A stretch of 64,000 nt of DNA from Flaccisagitta enflata (GCA_965153355.1 OZ231128.1:28644001-28708000); one strand, 5' to 3'. Numbered from the stretch's first letter, positions 1 to 11,129 are shown. Numbers and translations are program-made. The notes: generated by a model from the sequence alone, not told the origin.

Positions 1-146
1 TCGCGAGATCCAGAAAACGGCTCAAATGCCAAAATAAACTAGCCCTTCCTGCCTTTCTTGGGATAAAACTATCAAAATGTCTTCAGTGTTAATGGTAAAT
101 GGTTGAAATCTTCTATCACCACGTCAATAACGAAAAAGAGAGACAA

Positions 147-277
147 ACAAGGCCAAGTAGGCCAATAAGGTGCGACGTGTGGATCGTCGAACGAATGCGT
201 TACCCAACCGACCGACCGACCGACCGACCGACCGACCAACGGACACAGCCAGTTATAGAGGTGCTTTGTCGCACCTA
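147..277 (+). mobile_element. Family A element, AGGTGCGAC tag subtype
   Basis: Starts ACAAGGCC, with a small GGCC-aagta-GGCC hairpin. Carries the tag AGGTGCGAC at 168-176, a run of CCGA/GACC tetranucleotides, then a terminal hairpin (AGGTGC/GCACCT) followed by an A-run. The right arm GTCGCACCT at 268-276 is the exact reverse complement of the 5' tag (9/9). The plan resembles HINE/DINE-1-like non-autonomous Helentrons; that assignment is inference. Confidence 0.7.
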
Positions 278-1267
278 AAAAAGACGGTTAGCGTTTCTTG
301 TTAAATGTGCCTTAGAAAATTCACTCCATGATTGATCAAAAGGGAAGTATTCTTACTTCTCCGAGGGCATATGATTTCAGTGGAACTATATAAACTATTT
401 AACCAAATTCAACACCCGTACGCATCAAGGAGTGATTTTTTTGCGGCAAAAATTAACAACGGCTTAAATTAGCCCAATTAAGGAAAGGGGTAATTCTGTT
501 CTCAAGCCAACGCGGAAGTAATTATGAGAAGACGCAAAACTCGTGAATTGTGAGAGGAAAAAAAAGTTGCTTTCTTACGCTATTTTTCCACTCTTCCTAT
601 AAAAAGGTTTACGTAGGGGGAAACGGTATTAGCCATGAGTAAGAAGCGGTTTATCTTATCTTAGTATTCTTTTTTTCTCATTTCTTTTTGAAGTTGAGTG
701 TGTGTGTATTTCTTTTTATCCACAAGTTTGAAATTATAGCATCGAGGTCAAAATGACTTGTACATTTCTTTTCATTTCTTACAAAAATCTAGGCAAAAAA
801 TTCCTTTCTATTTCTTGAGTCGCAAAATTATGGCAAAATCCCATTTCTTAGCAGAAGAGATCTCCAATCGAAATAGAGACAAACAGAGACAACGTGGCTT
901 TTCCAGAGTTAAGTCCAGAGTAAAGAATTTTGAAAAGTGTAGATCATGGAAATGATAGATGCGTGTTTAAAAGATTTGAACACCTTCTTCAAAAATATGC
1001 AAAATCATCAAAATTACGCCAAACCATTTAACCTGTCATTTTCACCCCCACATAACAATACAATTTTAGCAAGAAGTTTTGTATTCATTTCACAACCGTG
1101 CTAAGATTCTAGCTTTATATGTTAATTCAGAGCCAAAATATAGCTAGTTTATTTTCATGTAAACATTTTCTAAAGGGCCCGTTTATTAGGAAATGCATTC
1201 TTTATACTAAAAAAAGTAAATCATGAATGTCTCTTCTTCTTGGTTAGCTTGATGGTTAAAATTTAGC
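278..1267. other. AT-rich intergenic or intronic DNA, nothing recognised
   Basis: No reading frame with convincing codon use, no clear splice-site pair and no long repeat was seen here. Short open frames are compositional. Confidence 0.5.
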
Positions 1268-1798
1268 ATGTTCACTCGGGTGTGTCAATATGCAAAAGTA
1301 TGTTTGATTAGATCATCAACATCAGGGAGTGTAAACAAAAGAATTCTAAAACTTTTAGCGTTTTTATTTTTTCGAATTTCCATTATCTTCCGTTTTTTTA
1401 GCGCAAGAAAAGATTGTCAAAAATATATATACTTCCAGCATCTGCACTGAGTTTTTGTGAAAATAAGACTAATAGCTTCTACAGAAAAGATTGGTTATTG
1501 TTTCTTTATACAACTATGGTGATAAATAAACAACCATTACTTTGTTGCAACTTGAATTAGCACTAAGATATTTATGTGTTGAATCCGATTAAGTTCAATA
1601 ACAATGATACTAATAGAAAATCATCAACACAGCAATATACAAATTAGCGTCTAAAGAGGGGTTTTGAAAAAAATAGAAGATAAATGAAATTTGAAAAAAT
1701 AAAAACGCTAAAGGTCTTAGAATTCAATATCTCATGCTGTCTAAAGTTGATGGTCTCATAAAAAAACCTTTTGCATATTGACACACCCGAATGTTCAC
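1268..1798. mobile_element. Foldback/MITE-like element with long inverted arms
   Basis: About 140-bp arms at 1268-1405 and 1665-1798 are diverged inverted copies. Both carry TCGGGTGTGTCAATATGCAA near the outer end and a TTTAGCGTTTTTATTTTTTC block inside. The spacer is AT-rich with no frame. Arms beginning TGTTCA/TGAACA suggest a MITE; no transposase and no clear target duplication were seen. Confidence 0.7.
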
Positions 1799-2091
1799 CA
1801 ATAGAATATCTAAGATATCTATAACTTCATTTGCATAAGTCGAAGGGTTGGGCGATGATTCAATTCATAAAATTTGACATGTAATTTTTTACAATGGTGA
1901 TTTACTGCACGGATTACTATACGTCGATCTTAGTTTTACAGCTTTGTACCAGAAAAGCCGAGTGCTTTCCTGCCTGGACTAAAAGTCATTAAAAAGTTTG
2001 ATTACATAACCTCAAGAAATCATGAATAGATTAAGATAATGGCTTTGTACTAAAACTTGTCCTCTGAGACATTATTTCTTTTAGACCATCA

Positions 2092-2406
2092 ACAAGCCCG
2101 ACCGGGCAACGATGCGTCCGGACTGTGTCTCTGCGCGTATTGATCATGTGACGTATATGGAGTGACAGATGGACGAACAGACGGGTGAAACGACTGAGTA
2201 GAAAAGGAGGCTCTCAAATCATGTTGGTTGATCATTCGTTTCAGTATAGGATCTCACCCTGGCTTAAGACAGTCTAGAAACGCGGTTTTTGCACTTGCGT
2301 AACGGACGGACATACGGACGGACGGACCGACGGACGGACGGACCGACGGACGGACGGACGGACGGACAGACCCTCTTATAGAGATGCGTTCCTGACGGAC
2401 GCATCT
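2092..2406 (+). mobile_element. Family A element, GATGCGTCCG tag subtype
   Basis: AACAAGCCCGACCGGGC start with a GCCC/GGGC hairpin, 5' tag GATGCGTCCG at 2111-2120, a GGAC/GACC core at about 2300-2370, then TTATAGAG and a hairpin (AGATGCGT/ACGCATCT) followed by AAAAA. The right arm CGGACGCATC at 2396-2405 is the exact reverse complement of the 5' tag (10/10). The tag differs from that of the copy at 147-277, yet it matches its own arm. Confidence 0.75.
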
Positions 2407-2709
2407 AAAAAGATTGATTATAATCCTTTCTTAATGAAATTATTGCAACCATCAAAATGCTTCTCTAATTCATCTTATGTTGATTTTCCATCAGGGTTCT
2501 CCTTTGACTTCGTTGTGTTGTACCTTGCCCAAGTAGTGCAGAATATGAAAGTGTATATAGAAAGCGCAGAGTTGAGTGAGGGTAGATCAGATATACAAGA
2601 TATATGTGTTTTATCATCAAACAGATGGGAAAATGTAGCCCTGAAAACTGAAACAACATGATTTTGCTTGCAAGTACTGAACTTGTCATTCATGCATATG
2701 CTATGGTTA

Positions 2710-3118
2710 CCACTGGACAAAAAAAAAAGACGCACCTATCTATTGATTGATAAAACAGATATAAAAAATAATTTTTGCTTCTCTTAAGAAAGACATTTTG
2801 AAAGATTTTCAAATAATCTTTCATTCTAGACCAATCCCAGGTCTGTATCTCAAATGGGTAAGGAGCTAGAGCTCTGCAAAAAGAAGCACTATTTTACTAA
2901 AATGCATTTTTTTCATAGGGATTGCAAAACTGTAATAGGCAACGTTTTTACTCAAACTGATGCCATTTCTAAACGAAAAAAGATAGCAACACCAGATTGG
3001 CGCCAAATAAAAGTACTTTTAGAGGGCTTCAAAATGATCTAAGATTTTCTATAGTTTTTTGAAGATTTATTGGCTGAATTAACCATTCAAAAGTGCGTCT
3101 TTTTTTTTATCCGCGTGG
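2710..3118. mobile_element. TA-flanked MITE (about 410 bp)
   Basis: Termini at 2710 and 3118 are inverted (CCAC..GGAYA, a run of 9-10 A, then GACGCAC), about 30 bp long. TA dinucleotides flank both sides (2708-2709, 3119-3120), as expected for Tc1/mariner-type insertion. The interior contains a motif (CTAGACCAATCCCAGG..) shared with elements near 25850, 42590 and 56400. It has no coding capacity. Confidence 0.7.
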
Positions 3119-3559
3119 TACATGCTGAGTAGTCGAATCCACTTTTTTGCTTTATAAATGTGCTCCTGTTGAAAACTCGTGGGAATGGAAGAAAGCCGGA
3201 CTCATGGCTAACTTGGTCCCGTGAAGATGGTAAGCTGTTACTTACAGCCGGTGTGAGGAATTGAAGTTTTTTTTTTCTTTAAAGGGCTACATGACCCACC
3301 CATCAAATAACGCATGCTGCACAATTAGGCAAAACCAAAGAAAACACCACTTTAGCGTAGAAAAAAGTATATGGAGAGCATACTTTCTGGCTCAGTAAAA
3401 TATGATATTAACTGTCAATTGTCCCCGTTCTAGTTTCTCACATAGGGCCGAATACGTTCATGCTCTTCAGACTTGTAATACCCCATGTGTGTTTGTCCGC
3501 CTAATTGTCTAGCATGTGTTGTGAGTGATTGTTCCATTGGTTTGTAAATGTAAATTTAC
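3119..3559. other. Intron downstream of CACNB exon, nothing recognised
   Basis: Lies downstream of the CACNB exon on the minus strand. I searched for the next conserved block of the family (the TKPVAFAVRTNV region) and did not find it here or further left, so it should lie outside the window. Confidence 0.45.
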
Positions 3560-3676
3560 CCTGGCTTTTTCCAGCTGTTGCAGCGCTTGTCGCTCGGCTT
3601 CTCTACGTAGCGTCTCTCGATCTTCATCGAGCGACAAATCCGACGACGGTTGACTGTAGTTACTGTCAGCGGAGCC
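3560..3676 (-). CDS. CACNB: Voltage-gated calcium channel beta subunit, conserved N-terminal exon
   Basis: This 39-codon exon reads [20 protein letters not shown], then [19 protein letters not shown]. That is the conserved block just before the SH3-like domain of calcium channel beta subunits. The [14 protein letters not shown] form is the invertebrate version; vertebrates have SYTSRPSDSDVSLEE. The acceptor is ATTCAG|GGC after a C-rich pyrimidine tract, and the donor is CCAGG|GTAAAT. Both ends are phase 0, as expected for this block as a separate exon. Known role: the cytosolic beta subunit binds the alpha-1 interaction domain and controls trafficking and gating of voltage-gated calcium channels. 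The SH3-like and guanylate-kinase-like domains must lie beyond the left edge. The first coding exon is at 6664-6792. Confidence 0.93.
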
Positions 3677-3680
3677 CTGA

Positions 3681-3930
3681 ATGTCACAAAGGGGAGGGGG
3701 AGGTGGGGGGGGGGAGGGGGCGAGGTGGGGGGGAAGGGGGGGGGCGGGAAGAAGGTCAAGATAGGTGGAAATGGAAATAAGGGGAAATGAGAGGGGGAAG
3801 CGGAAAGAGGGTCAATATAGGTCAAGGTGATGGGTTTCAAGAGGGAACAATTGAGATGGTGTGGGGCGTGAGGATGGAGGGGGGCGTGAGGAAGGAGGGG
3901 GGCGTGAGGAAGGAGGGGGACGGGAAGGGA
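3681..3930 (+). repeat. G-rich tract and 17-bp G-rich minisatellite
   Basis: 3681-3750 is almost pure G with scattered A, and is C-rich on the sense strand of CACNB, where it forms the pyrimidine tract of the acceptor at 3677. About 3863-3925 repeats GGCGTGAGGAAGGAGGG roughly three times. Many runs of four or more G could form G-quadruplexes on the plus strand. Confidence 0.8.
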
Positions 3931-4551
3931 AAAGCATGGGACAAAAAGGATGATAGGGGGAATGTTGCAATGTTATTCCCATTCATAGCTGTTATGAAGC
4001 GCAGAGACTCGGTAACTAAGTTTTTCTTTTCTTTTCAATAAGATACCGTGTCGAATTGGACAATCAATGAATTGACTTAAAAGAAAATTGTAAGCTAATA
4101 ATTGCCATTTGCAAATGAAAACTTGAAGAGCTATGAGTCATGCTGGATTAAAGATTGTTACACGCATGAAAGAAATGGTTTAATCTTTATTTCTTCCTTT
4201 ATTTTTTTTGCCAGTAACTCTATGAATCAATGCATTCAAACCCAGAAAAAATTACATATCTTTATCTTTCTTTTCCGCGTTACATAATCTTGCCCACTTA
4301 TGACATTAAAAAATGTTTTTATCAAAGTAACCCTCTTTATGTGTATGAGAGAATACGGCGGAGCAATCAATTGGCTATGTATTGCCCTCATGTCAAACTG
4401 ACCACGAAGACCTTGGGCTGCAGCCGTTGATCAGATACCGCGGTTATCGACGCAGTTTTATGCTCTACATCGTCAACTTCCATTTTTTTCAAGGTCCACC
4501 ACTTTTTTTTTCTTCCAAATCTGTTTACAAGAGAGCCATAAAAAGTCCAAA

Positions 4552-4635
4552 ATGGCGACCAGAATGTCGCGTTTTGCCGCGCTGCCTCGTAGATCTACCA
4601 CCTCTCTTCGTTCTACTTCCAGCATGAGAAATTAA
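4552..4635 (+). CDS. Possible short ORF with good start context
   Basis: CCAAAATGGCGACC is a strong animal start context. The frame encodes 27 residues rich in Arg, Ser and Thr (MATRMSRFAALPRRS...), which could suit a mitochondrial presequence, and stops at TAA just where a family A element begins. No splice donor was found. It lies in the first CACNB intron on the opposite strand. It may be a chance ORF or a first exon broken by the insertion. Confidence 0.2.
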   Translation: MATRMSRFAALPRRSTTSLRSTSSMRN

Positions 4636-4638
4636 AAA

Positions 4639-4756
4639 ACAAGCCCAGGCGGGCAACTCGATGCGTCATCTGCGTGATATCAGAAGAGGCGTAACGGACG
4701 GACCCACGGACGGACGGACGGACAGACCCTTTTATAGAGATGCGATGACGCATCAA
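4639..4756 (+). mobile_element. Short family A element, GATGCGTCATC tag
   Basis: About 118 bp, the smallest complete copy. ACAAGCCC with a GCCC-aggc-GGGC hairpin, tag GATGCGTCATC at 4660-4670, a short GGAC core, TTTTATAGAG, and a hairpin ending GATGACGCATC at 4744-4754. Tag and right arm are exact reverse complements over 11 nt. Compared with the copy at 2092, both ends have changed in the same way. Confidence 0.75.
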
Positions 4757-5273
4757 AGAGCGAGAGCTGCTGAGATAACATTTACAAAAAAAGAACGGCG
4801 CCGGTCGGAAAAATCAGAAGAGAGCCCTTTATGAATTTGCGTATTGTTAGTTGTCACGAGCTATGTTCGCTAAACGTAGCCTTTGTCATCTATTGACAGT
4901 GCGCTCGCACTCTACGCTACGTCGCTTTCGTTTTTCTATCATATACGCTTTCTTTTATATAATAATGGCGCAGATGTTCTAGCGTGAATGCGCGAGACAG
5001 ATTCGAGTGCATGTCTCATTGATTGTACTGAACTCTTTGGCTCAGTGGTGTTATGATATCAAGTGGATAAATGGGAAAGTGGATCCGCTTGATACATTAT
5101 ACATTATACATTATACACAGTTCAACACACTTATCTGGTACTCTTTCTTGTCACTTGCACATTTCATAAATAGCTGACAATTGTGGGTTTTTCTTGTTAT
5201 TGATTTGTATCTGTTGAGTAGCTCTTTGGTAAGGGTTGAGATGGAATTTTGATAATTCTAAGGATAGTGGTGA

Positions 5274-5366
5274 AGGGTGCGCAGTAAACTCCAGTAAGAG
5301 CTCCTAAGACTCTTGTCCTTATTGTAATTTTTTGGTTGCGGTGTAATGTTGTCCTACTCATGCATT
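5274..5366 (+). repeat. Family G dispersed repeat (about 88 bp)
   Basis: Closely matches 44411-44498: GTGCGCAGTAAACTCCAGTA, AGAGCTCCTAAGACTCTTGTC and TGTAATGTTGTCCTACTCAT blocks in the same order with the same spacing. Diverged relatives are at 13385-13445 and 57220-57250. It contains an AAGAG..CTCTT stem. Origin unknown; it could be a small SINE or MITE. Confidence 0.7.
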
Positions 5367-5775
5367 TAAGTAAACGATGATCGAGGAGTTGCTTCGAGGA
5401 AGATGGATTGAAGACCTGCGAGTGCGGTCATTGAACGCGATGCTTTGATCCGATTCTTCTAAATTTGGTTTCAACTAGTCAATACTCTTTACTTTTCTAT
5501 ATATTACATTCTATATTCCTCACTTTTCCTTTACATAGCAGGAAACGATGCAATATGATAAACCACAATTTGGATAAAACCATACTTCCTAGAAATGCCC
5601 TTGGCAATATCGATACTATCAATAGTCTCTTTTTACAAAAAAAAACGACAAATATGATAAGAAACGTCACTCAATATCCGGGGCGACTAGGGTAAAGCCG
5701 AATCTGGATAGCACACAGGAAGGGCTTTTGCTGCAACTTTATTATTATTCATACGCGTATCAAAGATTTAAAAGA

Positions 5776-5960
5776 GCAAGGCCGGATACACGGCTAACCC
5801 AGTCGCGTGCAGGTGGGCAGGGGCTGTATCTGAGGTCACTTGATCATTTATGGGCAGGAACAGTGAGGCCAAAGACCACAAAAAAAAAAACAAAAAATAA
5901 AAATAAAGTGTGAAGGACCGACGGACAAAACGGGTTGTAGAGTTGCGTGCACGCGACTAA
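5776..5960 (+). mobile_element. Family A element, AGTCGCGTGC tag
   Basis: Begins GCAAGGCCGGATACACGGC. Tag AGTCGCGTGC at 5801-5810. The terminal hairpin right arm GCACGCGACT at 5949-5958 is its exact reverse complement (10/10). The left hairpin arm has T where the tag has C (AGTTGCG), so the distant tag matches the right arm better than the adjacent arm does. The core is A-rich rather than GGAC-rich. Confidence 0.75.
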
Positions 5961-6171
5961 TAATACTTGAAGAAAGAGAGTAACAGCAACAGGGGAAAAA
6001 TTGTTTGTTTTACAGATCTTGAATTTCCTCAATCAATAAATGAAAGATTGGGAGTTTCTCTTTTTTGTCGAATTGAAAAATAAAATTGGCTTGTCCGCTG
6101 TGATAATAAGTTGAAGCACGTTGAGCCCCTTTCACGGCTGTCAATGACCGAGTTTAACGAGTAATAGGAAG

Positions 6172-6325
6172 GAGGTGGAGAGGAAGAAGGACAGGAAGAA
6201 GGAGAAGAAGAAGGAGAAGAAGAAGAAAAAGAAGAAGAAAAAGAAGAAGAAAAAGAAAAAGAAAAAGAAAAAGAAAAAGAAAAAGAAAAAGAAAAAGAAA
6301 AAGAAAAAGAAGAAGGAGAAGCAAA
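6172..6325 (+). repeat. GAA and AAAAAG polypurine array
   Basis: Polypurine tract of GAAGAA then AAAAAG hexamer repeats. Long Lys/Glu or Phe frames across it are artefacts of the repeat. Confidence 0.9.
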
Positions 6326-6460
6326 AGAACAAGGCCGGATACACGGCTAACCCAGTCGCGTGCGGGTGGGCAGGGGCTGTATTTGAGGTCACTTGATCAC
6401 TTGATCACTCAACACGTTGCTGTTTCCGTCAGTCCATCCGTCCGTCCGTCCGTCCATCGG
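6325..6460 (+). mobile_element. Family A 5' portion (truncated copy)
   Basis: AACAAGGCCGGATACACGGC, tag AGTCGCGTGC and GGTGGGCAGGGGC as in the copy at 5776, then TTGATCAC repeats and a TCCG/GTCC core. No terminal hairpin was found, so the 3' end is missing or strongly diverged. Confidence 0.55.
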
Positions 6461-6663
6461 TGTCCTTGTCGGTTCCGCCGTATAATTTTGAGTAAACGTG
6501 GTTTTTGTCCTTTTTAATGGGGTCTTAAGTTAGCATGAAGTGTATGTTTGAGGTGTTTTTTTTTATAGTATCGCCCTGGCCCAACCGTCCGTGAGCATTG
6601 CCCTTTGTAGAACTTGTTCATGATTTTTTTTTTTTCAAAACAAGTTCCTCTGTTATGTTTCAC

Positions 6664-6792
6664 CTGTTTGGATATTTTTGTTGCTGAGAGATTTGTGACG
6701 TTTGTGTTGGCGCTGTTGACGGAAGAACCGCCTTTTGTGGCGTGGAAGTTCTTTCGTCTGACGGCCGAAGTTGACTCAACCAAAGCCGCCAT
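6664..6792 (-). CDS. CACNB: CACNB first coding exon (N-terminus)
   Basis: ATG in the context TCAAATGGCGGC opens 43 codons (MAALVESTSAVRRKNFHATK... ending SATKISKQ), then a strong donor AAACAG|GTGAAA. The exon ends in phase 0, and the conserved exon at 3676 begins in phase 0, giving ..KISKQ-GSADSN... Calcium channel beta subunits have variable N-termini before the conserved GSAD block, so an unrecognisable first exon is expected. The strand, start context, donor and phase support this link; an intervening exon or a different gene remains possible. The sequence upstream of the ATG (6793-7637) would be 5' UTR or promoter. Confidence 0.7.
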
Positions 6793-7637
6793 TTGACGTC
6801 TAACCCACTTTATTCACATATCAAATCCCTCTTTTTCTTTTATCAGTTTGTGTTTGTTTGTATCAAATCTCTCTTCTTTTTTTATCAGTTTGTTTTTGTT
6901 TGTTTGTTTTTGTTTGTTTGTTTGTATGTATGTTTGTGTGTTTGTTTGTTTGTTATCAAAAATATTTCTCTTTATAACTTAATGGACTTGTCGGACTCGA
7001 ATAACCATCATGATATGTGAAATCTCATATGATCGTATGAAGGTACCCGTAAATTTGGTTTTCTAGATATGAAAAATATGAATTGCGCGTTTCAATTTCA
7101 TCTTCACAGAATTTCTTGCACCAAGGAAACTGAGCCATGCCACTCTTCACTACTTCACTTTTTTTTTTTTGTAAAATCACCCTCTTAGCGACGGTCAATA
7201 TGGGTGAAAAAAAAAAAACAACAACAAAGGATGATTGTAATATTGTTTATTGAAAATGAAGAGAAATTTTTCGTAAGACAAAGAGCAAATATAGAGAGTA
7301 ATTTTCTTTCTTTCTTTCTCACTTTTTTCATTGGGATCTCGCAAAATCCCCCTTAAAGTAAAAGATCTCGACGAAAATTGGAAATACTTTAAAGGAGAAA
7401 AATTGGTTTTAAAATTGTCACGGTTAAAAAAATAAAGTTCAAGGTCGCAGATCGAAAAGACGAAATGTGAAACATTGTCTAGTTTTCGTTTTCTTCTTTA
7501 AATAAACACAGGTTTTGGTCATGTAAGCCAGGAATTAGTAAAAAACGACCCACTCACACGTTCACATTTTGTAAACTCGCCTATCCATAATAGCAGCCCA
7601 AAGGCAACTCTCATTGAATAACATGTAGAAATGACAA
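6793..7637. other. CACNB: Region upstream of CACNB start; GTTT array
   Basis: Contains a (GTTT)n-type array at about 6880-6952 and A/T runs. No TATA box or other promoter element can be assigned with confidence. Confidence 0.4.
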
Positions 7638-8254
7638 CTAGTCATCCAAGGATCGCACATGGTCAGCGGTACCCGATGCCCTGCTGGAAGTGATCCAGTG
7701 AAGAGGTGGAGTGAGAGCAGGGCAGCGGCCCCAAAGGGCCGATGTCCTGTAGAACACAGGGGGGAATTTCGAGACGTCCGTCCTTTTGTCTGGCCTGAGG
7801 GGGCATATTTCAGGCTTTATAGGGCTGATTTTCCCTTTGAAGGCATATTTTAAGGCTGGAGGGCAGAATTAAAGCTTGGAGAGCAGATTTGAGGTTTGGA
7901 GGGCTGATTGAAGGTCTGGAGGGCAGATTTGAGGTCTGGAGGGTAGATTTAAGACATGGGGGAGGCTAATTCTAAGCCAAGAGGGCGGATTTGAGGCCTA
8001 GAGGGCTAAATTGAGGTCTAGAGGGCTAAATTGAGGTCTGGGAGGGCTAAATTGAGGCCTGGGAGGGCTAATTTGAGGCCTGGAAGGGCTAATTTGAGGC
8101 CTGGAAGGGCTGATTTGAGGCCTTGATGGTCAATGGGGGGGGGGGACGGAAGGATGGACGGACGGAAGGACGGATGGAAGGACGGAAGGACGGACGTCTC
8201 GAAATTCCCCCCTGTTCTACAGGACATCGGCCCTTTGGGGCCGCTGCCCAAAAA
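7638..8254 (-). mobile_element. Family B element, complete
   Basis: From the right: AAAAAGCAG flank, GGGCAGCGGCCCC subterminal repeat at 8189-8249, TCCG-type tetranucleotides, then a roughly 21-bp minisatellite core (GGCTGATTTGAGGCCTGGA-like units, 7790-8125), and the inverted copy of the subterminal repeat at 7720-7783. Outside it lies an about 80-bp end with an AGCAGGG/CCCTGCT hairpin, finishing ..GGATGACTAG before T. The two subterminal repeats are nearly identical over about 60 bp. CTAG|T recalls Helitron 3' ends (CTRR); classification is inference. Confidence 0.7.
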
Positions 8255-8257
8255 GCA

Positions 8258-8836
8258 GTATATGGACAATGGTACCCGTGCCCTTCTTGAGTACTTTGTA
8301 GGTTAAGTTGAGGGGGAGCAGGCCGGAATCTGGGTCTCTGGGGCCAACATTCGGTCTCAGAGACCAATTTCTTGGTCTCAGAGGCCAGGATTTGAGTCTC
8401 CGAAGCCAGGATTTGGGTCTCTGAGGCTAGGATTTGGGTCTCTGAGGTCAGGATTTAGGTCTTTAAGGCCAGAACCTGGGTCCCAGAGGCCAGAACCTGG
8501 GTCCCAGAGGCCAAAATCTGGATCCCAGAGGTCAAGATCTGGGTCAAGATCAGAGGTCAAGATCTGGGTATCAGAGGCCAGAATCTAGGCCTAAGAGGCG
8601 AAAAATGATAGAACTCAGACCAGAATTCTGGTTTTCTAGCCAGACAGATTTGGACCATTTTGCTTGGATTTTGGCTATTTTGCTTAGATCTGGTCCATAC
8701 AGTTTGGATTTGGCCATTTGGGCCCTAAGGATGGGGCAAGGGGGAACAGATGGACAGACGTATGGACAGACAGACAGATTACCCCTGTGTTCTACAGGAC
8801 TTCGTCCCCTTCAGGGCCGATGCCCAAAAAGCTGGA
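8258..8836 (-). mobile_element. Family B element, second subfamily
   Basis: Adjoins the previous copy. Core of AGGCCAGGATTTGGGTCTC-like units (8370-8580), a tail with GGACAGACGTATGGACAG, then CCCCTGTGTTCTACAGGACT and GATGCCCAAAAAGC, the family B end. A related copy is at 47779-48477. Confidence 0.6.
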
Positions 8837-9252
8837 ATGGACAATTGAATGGAACTATATTGGAATGTATGTCATGTATGTCACCCTTCCGTCCACTATA
8901 CACAAATTGAATTTCTTCTCATTAGAACAAAAACACAGTTTGAAGAGGACGAAACCGTACCAGAATTTTCTTTTTGTCCCAAATGATGTCCTTTTTCGCT
9001 GTTTAACTTTATTCTCATACATTTAATGAGTATCATCAAAATCGATGAAAGTGTCCTTTAATAAAAAGTCCTCAGTATGAAATCGCCCCGCCATTGGACA
9101 GGTGCGTTCCAACGCGACTGAAGCTCAAATGATCCATCGAGAGAAAGAGAAGAGAAAGAAAGAGTAAAAAAAAAACTCTCTCGTTGCCCCAAAAGGAAAC
9201 GTAAAGTTGAAACGGACAAAAATTAAAACGTCACGCAATTCATTTACCACTT

Positions 9253-9490
9253 TTCGGGCAGCGGCGTTGAAGGTGCCGATGACTTGTGTTTTTACATTTT
9301 TCTCCTTGTCAATTTGAGACTATGACCCACAAATGAGCCTCAGTGCTCAAATTCCAGCCTCCTTGCCTAAATATTTAAGCTCATATCCCAGCCTCAATGC
9401 ATTAATTCCAGATTTGAGGATCAAATCCCATCCTGGTAGTTCAAATTAGTTAAATAGACCCTATGATACCACCGCCCCTTTCACTACCAC
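9253..9490 (+). mobile_element. Family B fragment
   Basis: GGGCAGCGGCGTTGAAGGTG start followed by degenerate TCAAATTCCAGCCTC-like minisatellite units. No opposite end found. Confidence 0.45.
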
Positions 9491-10370
9491 ATCTCTTCAT
9501 TTCTTTTTCATAATTTTTTCTTTTACTCAGCCTGGGTGTGCTTGATTTTTATGCCATTATGAGGCTCAAAATACCTTTAAATGTATTTAGTAAAAAGAAA
9601 TATACTGAAAATCATTATCATCATAGAAACATGTACATTGTAAAAGTTACCACATTTCACACAACAAGAACTACCAATTTTTCCTTACAAGTGAACAACT
9701 TCGGGAAAACAGGTACCGCTGACCATCTTACGTTTTTGCAATTATTTTCTTGGAAGCTCATCCTTTCTTTTTTCCCATCCTCTGATTCTTGTCTCTCATC
9801 TCTTTTTTCATCCGTCATCCAGCGGCCAAAAAAGGGCTTTTTGGCCACTTGAACGCGATTACAGAAAGGGGAACCCCGCCTCCATAATAACGCCTTTAAC
9901 GGTGCACCGTCTTTAAAAGGCAATAAACTGAAGCTCCAGACTTATTCAGGTTTTTTAAATGTTAAAATACCTCTAGTTAACAAACCCTGCTTTAAAAGTG
10001 ACGCACCTTTTAAATTCCCCTTTAATAAAGGTAAATTGTTGCAGATGAAGTAATGGGATTATGTTAAATAATGAAAAATATCAATAAATAATTGTCTGTT
10101 AATCTTATGTGCTTTTAAAAATCAGTCACTTAAGCAGCATTTAACTCTCTGATAATAATTGTTTTAATCCTTTATATCATAATAATCAGTCAAAAAGTAT
10201 AACAGTAAGCCAGTAACAGTCCTCCTTTTAAATAGTCAAAAATATCTAGTCCCATTAAGACCGTTATGCTGAGGTCCCGCTGTGCTCCGCCACTATGCTA
10301 TGTTCGTCAGTTTGTTGATCTGCCGTTTGTTCCATTCGCGGGTTGGTCGCACATTGATTAAACATGATTA
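9491..10370. other. AT-rich, nothing recognised
   Basis: A short match to the outer end of family B (GGTACCGCTGACCATCTTACG) lies near 9712. Otherwise no repeat or coding signal is convincing. Confidence 0.45.
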
Positions 10371-11129
10371 CCGGGTCATCCACCTGAGTTGTCGAATTCT
10401 GTTAAGCTTTTACTCACTGATGCAAAGAGACATGGATTTGAAATTAATTATGGTTTAAAGAGTATAGATTGATTTTCTATGTAGTTAGCAGTAGTTAGTC
10501 TTTTACATAGATTTGAAGTGACCATGGTATTTTCAACATTTGACAGATTTTCCATCAAAAATAAGAAATTGCTTGCCTTCATTTTCATTATTATTTAACA
10601 ATTTGTGCCATAGGAACAAGATCAATCTCAAACGAAAGATGAACTGACAATCTTATCAAACTTCTTTAAAATTGTCACTGATCCAAGCATTTTTTTCTGT
10701 TGACGGCTCATATATTTAAGATAGTCGCAAAAGCGTTAGTTGGTCAAACCCCAGTCTCGAGCCCCAAAACTTAGCCTCAAGGCCAAAATCCTAGCCTCTA
10801 GGCCCAAATCCTACCCTGGACACCGAGATTCCAGCCTTGAGGCCAAAATATCAGCCTCGATGCTGGAATCTGGGCCTTTTTGCTGAGATTTGGACCTTGT
10901 GAAGACACTCAATTCCTGGAAATTATTGGCAAATCGGCGCAGTCCTATAACAGAAGCTTTAACTTCAAATCCATGCTACAGATAATCTATTGGACCAAAA
11001 TGGATGAAATTTCGACAGAAAAAGGTCTAAATATACTTTCTGAGTCTTGAACAATTTCAAGTACATAACTTATACATAGCATTTGTGAGTAAAAGCCTAA
11101 CGGAATCCGACCACAGCTGGATGACCGAA
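10371..11129. mobile_element. TA-type MITE (family F) with a family B core inside
   Basis: Inverted ends: GGGTCATCCACCTGAGTTGT at the left and its diverged inverse near 11100-11126. The arms extend over about 130 bp (AAGCTTTTACTC, GTATAGATTGA blocks) and match the copy at 27319-27921. 10742-10916 holds degenerate GCCTCAAGGCCAAAATC units like a family B core, probably a nested insertion. Confidence 0.6.

Larger units (their letters stand above)
3677..6663 (-). other. CACNB: First coding intron of CACNB
   Basis: Between donor AAACAG|GTGAAA (6664/6663) and acceptor ATTCAG|GGC (3677/3676). It holds G-rich arrays, family A copies and fragments at 4639, 5776 and 6325, a family G repeat at 5274 and a GAA-rich array. 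No further CACNB exon was recognised, though an alternative one cannot be excluded. Confidence 0.7.

Noticed and set aside
7790-8125. CRISPR array, suggested by 21-bp repeats
   Set aside because: Units are contiguous and degenerate without spacers, flanked by inverted ends in an animal genome; it is a minisatellite core of a mobile element.
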